A DNA stretch of 64,000 nucleotides from Sarcophilus harrisii (GCF_902635505.1 NC_045430.1:29717564-29781563); one strand, 5' to 3'. Positions 48,201 through 62,096 are shown, counted from the stretch's first letter. The notes: generated from the sequence alone by a model not told the origin. Numbers and translations are program-made.

Positions 48201-51200
48201 GTAGCAGTAGTAGTACTAGTAGTAGCAGTAATAGCAGTAGTGGTATGTAGTAGTAGTACTAATACTATTAGTAGAAATAGCAGTACTAGTAGTAATAATA
48301 GCAGTAGTAGTAATATAATAGTAATAGCAGTAGTAATAGTAGTAATAATAGTCACAGTAATAGTAATAGTAGCAGGAGTAGTAGTAATATAGTAGTAGTA
48401 GTAGTAGTGCTAGCAATAGTAGTTATAGCAGTAGTAATAATGGTAGAAGTAGTACTACTAGTAGTAGTAATAGTAGTAGAGATAGTAAAAATAGCAGTAC
48501 TAGTAGTAATAATAATAGTAGTAGTAATAGTAATAGTAATAGTAGTAGTGATGCAGTAGTAATTGTGGTTACTGTTGTTCTTGTCAGAAGTGGCTTTTGA
48601 ACCCAGAGGTTCTGGGTTCTGGCTCTGAGACCATTCCACCACAGTGCCCCCTATAACACGGTGACTTTCTGTGTGGAAGATGGGGTTTCATTCGTAAAGA
48701 AAACCCTCAGATGAAGAAGCTTCTTCTACTTATACAAAGGGCACTTTCTCTGAAACTTCCTCTTAGAGAATAGCGTGGGGACACTGTTGCATGTGTCAGA
48801 GGCAAGTCTTGGGGTCTCTGAGCCAGCTTCCTCTCCATCCTCAGAGACCATCTAGTTCAGGGTCCTACTTCCCACCAACAATATCCCCTGACAAGTGGCC
48901 ATTCCTCCTTCACTGGAAGACTTCTGGATTCCTTTTTTTAAATCGATTGGGGTTAAGTGACTTGCTGGGGGTCACACAGCTGGTAAGCGCCCTCCTGACT
49001 GCCCACTGTGCCCCCTTCACTGCCCCTGAACCCAGGGTCCCCCGAAAGGGCTTCGACTGTTATTCTTTGCCACAAGCCAGAATCGGCATCCCTCCAGATT
49101 TCACCCATTGCTCCTAGTTTAGCAGGGCCATGGTAAAGCCATGAGTGAGAGCTAATATAAAGGGGCTGGCCTCTTCAGCGCTCCCCTACTTATGTTCTGT
49201 GTCTTGATTAATGGCCCCAACACTTGCTGTTATAAGATCCGCAGTCACGAGAATGAAGACTGGAGCTAGTAAGAGGACAATAGCCAGACTCTGTCTGCAG
49301 CTGCCTGGTCATGGAACAAATCAATTTAATGTTTCTTTTCTTTTTTTCAGGATTCTCTGATGTGTTTAACAAAAGGCCATTAGTACCAATTTTGAACATG
49401 ATTTCTCTGGCTAGATTTTTTTTTTTTAAACTCAATGTTTTATCCTGAGGCTTGATTTCTGAAACAGACTTGAGTTGATTCAAAGCGTAGGTGGTTTTCA
49501 GCTTGTATGGAAGTTTCCATGCTCATACAAAAAGGGCACTCTTCTTGCCTCGGTGGTCTAGAATTTCCACTCTAGGGACTATTTTTCATCTTAGACACAC
49601 AAAGGGACTGCAAGGGAAATTCTGCAAAACGTCCTGCAGTGGCTTAGGTTCCCAGGAGTTAACACAGTCAGTCAAGAGTCAGACTGGCATAAATCTTTTT
49701 TGGAAACAGTGCAAGCTTTGTGAAGAAAGCTGCCCCTGAGTACCCCGATATCCATATTCCTTCTCTCTTTGTCTCTCTGTCTGTCTTTGTCTTTCTGTCT
49801 CTCTCTGCCTCCTTCCCTTTCCCTATTTCTATTTCCTCATCCCTTTCTTTTTCTACTCCCTCCCTCCCTTCCTCTTTCTTTCTTTCTTTCTTCCTTTTCC
49901 TTTCTTTCTCTTTGTTTGTTTGTTTGTTTCTTTCTTTCTTTCTTTCTTTCTCTTTCCTTTCTCTGTCTCTCTGTCTCTAGCCCCCATCTCTATCTCTGAC
50001 TCTGTCTCTCTCTCTTCCTGTCTCTTTCTCTTTCTGTTTCTCTCTTTGTGTCCTCCTCCCTTTCCTTCTTTACTCCCTCCTTCCTCTCTTTTTCTTTCTC
50101 TGTCTGTCTTTGTCTTTGCCTGTCTGCTTTCTCTGTCTCTGACTCTGTATCTGTCTCTCTCCCTCTCTTCCTTCCTTCCTCCTTTTCCCTGTTTCTATTT
50201 CCTCCTCCCTTTCTCTCTTCATTCTTTCCCTTCTCTTTCTTTCTCTATCTGTTTTTCTGTCTCTCTGTTTCTCTCATTCTCTCTCTTCTTCCCTCCTTCC
50301 CTCTTTCTCTCTGTCTCTTCATATCTCACCTTCTCTCACTCTTGCTTTCAAGTGAGTATTTATGGAAAAATACAGAACAGACTAAAGTCCTCTGTTTATC
50401 CCCCAGTCCAGGTTAGCAAAGGGCCAGGCACCACCTGTATGAATTATCCTGAAAGGCTTTGCTATAATGTTCCTTCCCTGGGGCTTCTGGGGCCTCCCCT
50501 AGAAAGGAAGAGGGAGGAGAATGTTTAATGCCCTGTTTGATTTTGCAGCTAGAATTGCCAACTTTTGCTGATGATTGGCACAAATTATTCACAGTGGAGA
50601 TATTCATATGTCATTAAGCTAGACTGGAAGCCCCAACTCACTGGCCCTACAGCTATTAGTCGATAATCACTTATTAAGTACCTACTATATGTCAGGCATT
50701 GCGGGAGACAAAGAAATTGGAGCAGGTTCTGTCTTTCAGCATTTACACTCTAATCCCACCTGGCTTCCATCTGCCTTCCCAAATGTATTACCAATGGCTC
50801 CCCTCCAATTGTTCTCCCATCCTGTCAAAATGATCTTCTCAGTGTTCCTCACATACTCGCCTCCATCGCCTTTGCATGTGGTCCCTCTTGCTCAAAATGA
50901 TTTTCTGAGCTTTTTAAAAGTTTCCTTTAAGCTTGGACTTGACACATGGCCAGCCTTGCTGGCTGTTTTGGCTACAAAGACAAAAATAAATAGAGCCTGC
51001 CCTCAAGGAGCTTACATTCTATTAGGTAGAAATAACATATAAACATGAGTAAATGTAAAATATGTACAAAGCACGCTCTACTTCTTTGCCTCTGAATCCC
51101 TTGTCTTCTTCCTTCAAGGCTCAGCTCAGGGGCCACCTTCTCCATGAAGTCATGTCTGATTCTCCCCAGTTGTTAGCACTCTCCCATTCCTCAGTTTATA

Positions 51201-54200
51201 ACATGAGAAGCTCAAAGTTTGTATGTTCTTTCATGCTGACTGAAAAGATATATATTTTTTTACTTATTACTACTTCTCACCAGAAACTTACTCTAGGGAA
51301 TCTAGGAATTTGGCTTATCTAAAGCTATCTATTTATAGATATATTATAGATAGTACATACACAGACAAGAAAATGTGGAAAAATTGGAAGAGAAATTGAG
51401 CTCTCATGATTGGAGAGCAGGGAGTGAGAAAGGAAGTCCTCAAGGAGGAGGTGACCTGAGCTCTAGAAGATTATCAATCCAAAAAAGCCAAAATGAAAAA
51501 GGTGTGAATTCTAGGCAGGAGAAGCAATCTGTGCAAATGTATGCATATTTGTATGAATGAATAAATGAGTGAGTGAATGAATGAATGAAACAAATATCTG
51601 TTTATTAGACCTTTACTATATACAAAGCATTATGCTTAGTTGAACAAATAATAATGAAAAAAAACCAATCCTTCCTAATGATCTCTTGTTCTGGGACAGA
51701 CCTACGCGTAGGGTGAGGTTTCAGTTACAAGTCAGATGGTAAGGAAATAGCAATGCCTCATGTTTCATGTTATTTCCATCGACAAAACCATTCCCCTTTC
51801 TGATGTCAAACCATTGGATAATTCCAAGTACTTGATGCTGAATCCCAGAAACAGCTAATTCTCCAAACTGGCTTTTTAGTGGTTGTTAAATATTCAGTGA
51901 ACATTCTTTTGCACAATAGAAGCTTTGCATGGAGATCAGAGATTTAAAAAATATCTAGTGTTCTCTTTGCGTTGGTATTTTTAGGCTTAAGTGAAAAGTG
52001 GGTGGTCTGGCAATTATATCATGCCATCTTTGGTGTGGCAGAGGGAAATTTTTTTCTCAAAATTGAAGGAAAGTAGATGCGTGAGATCATAGTTCCTAGG
52101 AATTGGCAATGCATTAGCTAACAGGCAACGTTGAGAATGGGGCAGCACTGGCGATTATTCTAATACTTTGGCTTGGTATTTAATTGGAGATTTGTCCCCC
52201 AGTGCCCACTGGAGAAATAACATGAAATGAAATCACTGTTCCTACATCTATTATGAAATTAGGCATGGAAGATTTTGCAAATAGTATCAACTTACGACTG
52301 TTAGCAATGATAATGATGGCTTGGATCTCTCTTTTTTTCTGTCAAATGAGATAATGTTTGTAAAGTGCTGAGCACAAAGCTGGTACATAGTAGATATCAT
52401 ATAAATGCTTATTAAAAATGCTTCCCCCTAAAAAAGAAAAGTAAAGAATTCCGTGAATCAGGCAAGTATTTTTTTCTAATACTTAGCACAGTACCTGGCA
52501 CAAAGTAGGCATTTAATAAATGTTTATTGATTGATTTTCTGAATCTGTGATTTTATCATGTAGAGAACTTTCAGTGTGGTAACTCCCTTCAATAATGTAG
52601 GTCAACAACTCACCTGTCAGTCAGTCAGTCAGTCAGCAGTCATTTATTAAGTCCTTAATGTCTGTCAGACTCTGAGCTGTTTTAAGGATACAAAGAAAGG
52701 CAACAAGACATTTATTTTATTTTATTTTTTAATAGCTTTTTATTTACAAGTTATATGCATGGGTAATTTTACAGCATTGACAGTTGCCAAACCTTTTGTT
52801 CCAATTTTTCCCCTCCTTCCCCCCTTCCCTAGATGGCAGAATGACCAATACATGTTAAATATGTTAAAGTATAAATTAAATACAATATAATTATACAGCA
52901 ACAAGACATTCTAATGCCTAAAGTCTTACAAAGGCACTAGCAATTATGATAGCTGGATTCTTAGATCAGAAAGGGCTTCTATATACATGATTTCACTTGA
53001 TTTTCTTAAAAATCCAGTGAGACATTGGGAAAATCTTTTACCTTATCAGTATCTTCATATATAAAATAAGGAGTTTGATCTGCATAGATCTGCCAATTCT
53101 AGACCTACATGCTGCGATCTCCATTTACAGATGAGGAAATAGGCTTGGAGGTTACAATGATTTGTCCAGGGTCCTGTAGGGAAGATCAAGGGGAGCTAGT
53201 TCAAAAGCCAAGTATCACATTTGAGAAATGCTACTAACAGGGAGGGTGGAAATGACATTGAGACCCACTGATCCCATTAATGAGTTCTTGGTTCTGGCAC
53301 ACACATAGTTTGTGGCATCCAGGTTTTGGGGAAGTAATGTAGCCTAGTGGGTAGAGAGGCTGGACTTGGAGTCAGGAAAAACTGGATCAGATCTCATCTC
53401 TTTATATTTACTAGTTATGTGACCATGGGCAATTCAATTTGCTTTATTTCAAATTCCTTATTTGTAATATTGGTGTAATAATGAGAGAATGCACATAAAG
53501 CTCACATCCAGAATGGGAAAGAGTAGTTTTTTTGGATGATTTTTCTATGATTCTCTAAGTATATCATCATATCATCTGCAAAAGTGATAGTTTTATGTCC
53601 TCATTACATTCTAATTCTTTTACTTTCTTTTTCTTTTCTTATTGCTAAAGCCAACATTTCTAGTAAAATCTTGAATAATAATGGTGATAATGAGCATCCT
53701 TGTTTCATCCCTGATCTTATTGGAAATGCATCCAGCTTCTCTCCTTTACAAATAATGTTTGCTGTTAGTTTTAGATAGATAGTGATTGTTATTTTAAGGA
53801 AAGCTCTTTTTATCCCTATGCTCTCTAGTGTTTTTAATAGGCATGGGTGCTTTATTTTGTCAGAAGCTTTTTCTGTATCTATTGAGATTATCATATGATA
53901 ATATGATAGTTTTCCTGATATTGAACCAGCCCTGCATTCCTAGTATAAATCCCATTTGGTCATAGTGTATTGTAAAATTGCTGTAATCTCTTTGCTAATA
54001 TTTATTTAAAGTTTCATTAGGGATTCGTCTGTAATTTTCTTTCTCTCTTTTGGCTCTTCCTGGTTTAGATGTCAGTGCCATAATTGTGTCATAGAAGAAA
54101 TTTGATAGGACTCTTTCTTTCCCTATTTTTCCAAATGGTTTACATGATATTGGAATTGACTGTTCTTTAAATGTTTGGTAGAATTCACTTGTGAATCCAT

Positions 54201-57200
54201 TTAGCCCTGGAGATTTTTTCTTAGAGAGTTCATTAAGGGCTTGTTCAATTTCTTTTTCTAAGTTTCTATTTCCATTTAAATTTCTATTTAAGTAAGTTAT
54301 TTCCTCTTGGGTTAATCTAGGCAATTTATATTTTTATAAATATTCATCCATTTTGGTTAGATTGTTGTATTTGCTGTCATACTGTTGGACAAAATAACTC
54401 CTAATTATTGCTTTAATTTCTTTTTCATTGGTGGTAAATTCACCCTTTTCATTTTCTGAGGAAAGAACCTCAGAGGCCATTTATTCCAACCATGTTATTT
54501 TATAGCAAAAAAAAAAAAAAAACAGATCCATGGATTGTCCAAGGTCACACAGGTGGCAAATGAGAGGATTTGAATCCAGATCCTCTGATAACAAATTTAG
54601 TGTTCTTTCCATTATACATGTTTTGTAAGCCACAAAGCACTACATAAAGTGGCAACTTTTATTATTGACTGTAGAGAGACCACTGGCATAATGGAGAGAG
54701 AACTAATCTCAGAACCAACAATATTTGGGTTCAGTCTTTGTCTCCAACACTCATTGTCTGCAAGTCATGTCTTTTCCTGATTCCACAAAATGCTGTAATT
54801 TGTGGAATGGTTCACTGGAAGCCCACTTTTCAAAGTCTGTACTCTATTCTCCTGTTCAAGCCTTGACCTACCTGAAAAAGATGGTTTTTGCCAAGAGAGG
54901 AGAGACTATTTCTGGGGGAAATTTCCATGGTGAATACCCAGCAAAAGTAAGTCTTGAGCATCCTTTTCTTCCCAAGGAAATGTCATTAAGCATAGACAAA
55001 GTAAATTAGCAGAATTTTTTTTTTTAGGCTCTGGACTACTTGGCCATAGCTGTCCACGAACTTGCAGCCATCAGTGAGCGGAGAATTGAAAGACTGTGCA
55101 ATCCATCACTCAGTGAGTTACCTGCTTTCCTGGTGGCTGAAGGGGGCCTGAATTCTGGCTTCATGATTGCTCACTGCACAGCAGCAGCTCTGGGTAAGAA
55201 CCCTACTTCTCTGGGACTGGCACATGGGAAAGGTATTGTGTCCCCAGGCTCCTGGCCTGACCAGATCACATTCGGAAAAGAGACAAGCCCATGGGCTTTG
55301 TATCTAGACTGTATCACAATCTCCTGATTGTGAAATAATGTCTTATGAGGAATAGTTAGCAGAAGGGAAGGGAAGGGAAAAGGAGAGAAGGGAAGAGAAC
55401 GGAACAGGAAAAGGAAGGGAAGAAGAAAGGGAAGGGAAGGGAAGGAAAGAGGAAAAAGAAGGGAAAGGAAGGGAAGAAGGAAAGGAACAGAAGGGAAGGG
55501 AAGAGGGAAGGGAAGGGAAAGGAAGAAGGAAGGGAAAGGAAGGAAAGAGGGAAAGGAACAGAAGAGTAGGGAAGAGGGAAGGGAAGGGAAGGGAAAAAGG
55601 AAGGGAAGGGAAGGGAAGAGGGAAGGGAATGGAAGAGGAAAGGGAAGGGAAGGGAAAAGGAAAGGGAAGGGAAGAGGAAAGAGGAAGGAAGGGGAAAGGG
55701 AAGGGGAGGGGAGGGAAAGGAATAGAGGAAAAGGAAAAAAAAAAGGAGAGGAGAGGAAAGGAAAGGTCTTCCTGAGTTCAGGCCCAGCACTACATCCACG
55801 GTGTCATCTTGCTGCATAATAATAGCCATATTTATATAGGGCTTTAAGATTTGCAACATTCCTGACTATGGGCCATCCAGCTTCTGTTTGAATACCTCCA
55901 GTGACAGGGAACTCCCCACCTCATAAAGTAGTTCATTTCATTGATGGTTAACTCCTGTTATAAGAAAGTTCTTCAACTGCTCAATAGGCACTTATTAAGT
56001 ACCTACATTGTTCAAGGTGCTGTTCTAGAGACACATAAATACTACATAGACCTTTCTGAAGGAACTTCTAAACTTAGAGCAGTATTGTGGCATAATGGAT
56101 GGATCGCTGGGTTTGGAGCCAGGAAAATTTGGGTTCAAACCTGCCTAGGACATTCACCGACTGTATGATCCTGGACAAGGCAGTTCACCACTATAGGCCT
56201 CAGTTCCCCTTTCTGTAAATGGAGAAAATTGGAATCTCTGATCTCTTAAGTTCCTTTTTAGTTCCTAAATCCATGATCTAATTTAAGGGGGGTATGAGTA
56301 GATGTGTACACAAACAGCTCTGTGAAGAGGTAGAGTGTGATAAGTACAAAGAAAAGGTCAAGGCAATGTGCAAATATTTGTAATACTTCCTGGGGTAGTT
56401 GTAAAGAAAATGCTTGGGAAAGCTCAAGGTGTTTTGAGATCATATGTTTAAAATGTGTTGTTAGTTTTAAAATTCTCTCCTTTTCTCTCTCTCCATTATA
56501 TATATATATATTATACTTAGATATTATTTATCATACAATATATTATAATGTTTTTATTTATAAAATTATGTATTTATTATCTTTATGTGTTATAATATTA
56601 TCTATTTGTATAAATTATATATTTATATATTATATGTGTGGAGATTTATATATAATTTATAGAGAGAGAGCACAAGACAGAGAGGGAGTTAAACACAATC
56701 TATATATCCATATACATATAACTCACAAGCTTATGTAAATTTGTACTGTGATCATATACATATATATATATATATATATGAAAAGGGAAAAATTGGAGAG
56801 GAGAGGAAAGGTCTTCCTGAGTTCAGGCCCAGCACTACATCTACTGTGTCACCTCGCTGCATAATAATAGACACATTTATATAGGACTTTAAGGTTTTCA
56901 ACATCCCTGACTAGTGACCCTCCAACTTTTGTTTGAATATCTCCAGTGACAGGAAACTCCCTACCTCATAAAGCAGTTCATTTCATCATCAAAAGATATA
57001 GACATATATATGTATACATATATATATATATATATATATACACAAAAAGTATGTATATATATATTTGATATTGATTTATATATTTCAATACAATAATATC
57101 CATTAGCTATTACAATCACATATATAACATTAATAGTATTGAACAATTAATACAATTACCAATTACCATTATTGCTATAACAATTCCAAAACTCAATCTA

Positions 57201-60200
57201 ACTTTTTTCATTAATGTTGTCTATCTGTTAATATTCTTAATCAACGTAACAATAACATCTATTTTGGCTGTTATATTATCATATAACTTATGATAATATA
57301 GTTATCATATTATATTATGATATAATATGCCGTCTTAACTTCCTTCCCTTCTCTTCTGTCTCGTTTCTTCCTTTCTAATCCTCTCAGACTTTCAGCCTTG
57401 CTCTGGTCTTCTCTCCCTCTGGTCAGGTCCCTCTGGTGACTCACTAATTGGAGCTCACTTTAATGGCCTCTCTTCCACTTTTCAATGCTTTATCCTTCTG
57501 GCAACTCCAACCACCCACTTCTTCCCAAGATTATGTCCTTCACCTTTCTCTCTCTCTCTCTGCCTCTCTCTCTCTCTCTGGTTTCTCCTTTCCTGACTTT
57601 CACATCCATATCTTTAATATTCACTTATATAAATAACTCTCTACTTTATTTCTCCATCTCAGTCTCTTTCTGGAAGTCTGATCTCCTTTTTCCCCCAACT
57701 GCCTCCTAGATTTCTCTAATATTGTTTCAGTCATTTTTCAGTCACATCCAACTCTCCATGACCCCATTTGGGATTTTCTTGTCAAGGACAATGGAGCATT
57801 TTACCTTTTCCTTTTCCAGCTCATTTTACAGATGAGGAAACTGAGGCAAGACAGGGTTAAGTGACCTGTCCAGGTTCACATTGCTAAAAAGTACCTGAGG
57901 CCGGATTTGAATTCTCCCTAGATAGAATGCACAGTCCTTAAGGACAGAAACCATTCTCTCTCTGTCTTTGTGTTCTCAGCACTGGTTTATAAATGGGTGC
58001 TTAACAAATGTTTGACAATTGGTTGATTGGATGTCTTGTCAGCATGTTTAACACAATATGTCAAGAACTCAAATAAAAAATTGAGTTTTTGTCCCAAAAT
58101 ATGTACCTCCCATTATCTTCATTGAATCACAAGATTATAGATTTAGACAATTCCAATCCATTCAATTTAATAAGCATTCATTAGTCACCTACTATATGCA
58201 AGGTACTATGCTAAAAACTGTAGATACAAATAAGTAAAAAGCAAGACAGTCTTTGTCCCTGGGGACTAATCTAAGGTGGAAGACGATAAAGGAAAGGAAG
58301 CCAAAAGGGAGTATGGGATCCCAGTAGGGACCTGGAGAGAGGGCAATGTCTAATTTGTAGTGTCTAAAACGAACAGATCAGCTGATGGAAAGGGAGGAGA
58401 CAGAGGAGTTTTTAAAAAGCTCAGCAGAAAGTAACTCTGGATGAGTCATGTTCAAGAGAACTGTAGCTAAGCAAAAACAACTGTTTTTGAAATGTCAGTT
58501 GACTTTTCAGCCTCAGCTTCTTTCCCCAAGGTTCCATGTTGTTTACACCAGCACCAAGAAATCCCATTGCTACTACTTACAATCTGTGTGTCCTTAGTCA
58601 CTCCCGCTCTTTGAGACTCTTCATCTGGAAATTCTTGAAATTGGAACTAGGTAGACTTAGCTAGCATCAAAGTAGTGCAGCAGAGAGAACAGTTTAGAAT
58701 CAGGAAGAATCATCTTTATGAGTTCAAATCCACTCTCAGACACATGTGACTCTCTCTGGGCAAGTCACTTAACCCTATTTGTCTCAGTTTCCTCATCTGT
58801 AAAATAGTAAACTATTCCAGGATCTTTGCCAAGAAAGCCCCAAATAGGGTTTTGAAGAGTCAGACAACATTTAAAACAACTAAACAAAAACAAGTACTAG
58901 AGTTCTCAAGAAGTAAATTGGTTCCATGGTGGGTAATCCCTGAAAAATGTCAGGGATGACAAAGCCACAAGTTTTGATTCCAGTTTAATTCCAACACTTG
59001 GGGCAATCTTGGAAATTCCCTTCTCTTCCATCCCTCAGGGTCCATCCCATGCTTCCTGTATTTTGTTACTAAAGAATTCCTCCTATGTTTTGGTTTCAAG
59101 GTTTATTTATGTATAAATTATATATAAAATCTTCACATATATAATATGTAAATATATATATTTATACAAATATACAATATTATAACATATAAAGATAATA
59201 CATATATAATTTAATAAATAAAAACATTATACTATAATACATTATATAGTAAATAATATATAAGTATAAAATTTATATATAAAATTGAGAGAGAGTAAAG
59301 GAGTTGTAAAGGCTCGGGAAGAACCAACAATCCTACATCCCAACATCAAACACATACTTGTTCCCTTGTGAAATCCCCTGGCATTATCTTTACAAGGTGG
59401 AGAAAGAGTACAGACCTTGTAGTTATTGAGCCTGGGTTCAAATTCTATTTGTTGCACTGCCCATATGGCACTACATCAACTTGGATAACATGAGGGGTTT
59501 GGATGAGATGGTTTCTTTTTTTTTTATTATAATAACTTTTTATTGACAGGACCCATGCCAGGGTAATTTTTTTTACAACCCCTTGCACTCACTTCTGTTC
59601 CAATTTTTCCCTCCCACTCTCCATCCCCTCCCCGAGATGGCAAGCAGTCCTATATATGTTAAATAGGTTACAGTAGCTCTTAGATGCAATATATGTGTGC
59701 AGAACCGAACAGTTGCACTGAATTAGGGAATTGAAACTGAATTAGGGATGAGATGGTTTCTGAGGTCCTTTTCAGGCCTAGAATTATTATGATCTTATAT
59801 CTGCATTTTTATGGACTTCTTGGAGACTGGAAAAACTTGAGGACCCAAAGGAGTAAATCCCTAACAGTTAAATTTTAGGCCCTCCAATAAAGAGTGGAGG
59901 AGACATTTTTGAGCAGAGTGGTCTGCTCAGTGTTCTTCACATCAATATCCTCATCACAGTTTGAGTATTTTAAAAAGTGACTTTTTCAGTTTCAATTGAT
60001 CAATGATGGACAGAAGCAGCTACACCCAAAGAAAGAACACTGGGAAATGAATGTAAACTGTTGGCATTTTTTGTTTTTCTTCCCGGGTTATTTCTACCTT
60101 CTGAATCCAATTCTCCCTGTGCAACAAGAGAACTCCTCGGTTCTGCACACATATGTTGTATCTAAGATATACTGTAACCTATCTAACATGTATAGGACTG

Positions 60201-62096
60201 CTTGCCATCTGGGGGAGGGGGTGGAGGGAGGGAGGGGGAAAAATCAGAACAGAAGTGAGTGCAAGGGATAATGTTGTAAAAAATTACCCTGGCATGGATT
60301 CTGTCAATAAAAAGTTATAATTATTAAAAAAATAAAATAAAAAAGTGACTTTTTAAAGCTCCAACTGATAAACGATCAAAAGATATGAACTATGTCTAAA
60401 AAGCTATAAAATCACATATATCTTTGACCTAATGATACCTCTACTAGGCATGAATCCCAAAGAGATTTTTTAAAAAAAGGAAAAGGATCTATATATATGA
60501 AAATATTTGTAGCAGTTCTCTTCTCAAGGCAAAAAATTGGAAACTAATCATGTGATGGCTCAGTAAATTATGGCACATATTTGTGTTGGAATGTTATTGT
60601 TCTATGGGAAATAATGAGCAGGATGTTCTCAGAAAAACCTGGAAAGTCCTCCAAGAGCTGAAGCGCAGGGAAATGGACTGTGTACAAAGTACTAACAACA
60701 TTGTGGGATGATCACCTGGAAATTCTCATCTATTCTCAGCAGTGCAATGATCCACAAGGATCTGAAGGATCCTGAAGGACTTAGGATGAAAAACGTTATC
60801 CATATCCAGAGAAAGAACTGATCATGTCTGAATACAGACTGAAAGAAGCTACAATCAGGGGTCCTCAAACTTTTTAAATCGGGGGCCAGTTCACTGTCCC
60901 TCAGACTGTTGGAGGGCTGGACTATAGTAAAAACAAAAACTTTGTTTTGTGGGCCTTTAAATAAAGAAACTTCATAGCCCTGAGGGGGATAATCATCCTC
61001 AGCTGCCGCATCTGGCCCACGGGCCATAGTTTGAGGATCCCTGACACATGATCACCTACCATAAATACTGTAGAACTTTCATTAAGTTCTTACTGCAGAT
61101 AAAGGTATAAGCTGGTGGAAATGCAAAATTTCCTGCCCTTATGGAGCTTTGAGTTTTATAGGTGGATAAGACACCATCACAATTATAATATACAGTATTA
61201 CATAATAAATTCGTTGTTGTTCAGTCACAACCAGCTCTCTTTCTTGGCAAAGATACTGGAATGGTCTGCCCTTTCCTTCTCCAGTTCATTTTACAGATAG
61301 GGAAACTGAGGCAGACAGGTGATTTACCCAGAATCGCACAGCTACCAAGCCAGATTTGAATTCAGGTCTTCCTGACCCCAGAGCTGGCACTCAGGGGGAG
61401 TGGTGTCTAATTTATTCCCCTTGGATTTTTGCAGTTTCGGAGAGTAAAGCCCTGTGCCATCCCTCCTCTGTGGATTCCCTCTCAACCAGTGCCGCTACCG
61501 AAGACCACGTGTCCATGGGAGGGTGGGCTTCGAGAAAAGCCCTCCGAGTCATCGAGCATGTGGAACAAGGTAACGTACGTGGGCCCGTTCCACGAGGCGA
61601 GAGAAAACGGGGCGGTGGGACCAGAGCGGGGACTCAGGGTCGTTTATCAGACAGCACGTTGGAGGTGGGGTCTGAAAGACTCATCTGACTTCTGACCTTT
61701 ACATTCATACACACACATGTAAATAGTATGCATACATGCACATGTATACACATACACACGTGTTAAAATATATAAATACACACATATAAAATATAATATA
61801 AATATACACATATGAAATATATAGATATGAACATACATATACATAAAATATTATATAAACACGCAACATATACATATACACATATAAAATATAAATATAC
61901 ACATACACATAAAATATATAGATATGCACATACATATACATATAATATAATATAGATGCACATATATACACACATAAAATATCATATAGCTATGCACATA
62001 TATATACATAAATATATAGATGTGTACATATATACATGTACATACATACACATATATAAATATTATATAGATATAGAGTTTCATAGGTGGATAAGG

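Larger units (their letters stand above)
47511..54880 (+). other. HAL: HAL intron 15, candidate U12-type (7.37 kb)
   Basis: Donor GTATCCTTTG. Branch-like CCTTGAC at 54861-54867, its A 14 nt before the end of acceptor AAAAAG, and no pyrimidine tract. This long intron holds the trinucleotide tract, the pyrimidine tract and an L1 fragment listed separately. Phase 0. Confidence 0.87.

Noticed and set aside
49720-50528. 202-aa Ser/Leu/Phe-rich plus-strand frame
   Set aside because: Comes from the C/T tract; no start context, splice or domain support.
61085-61434. Extra HAL exon before exon 18
   Set aside because: The stretch is L2 and SINE sequence; exons 17 and 18 join in phase to the human protein without it.
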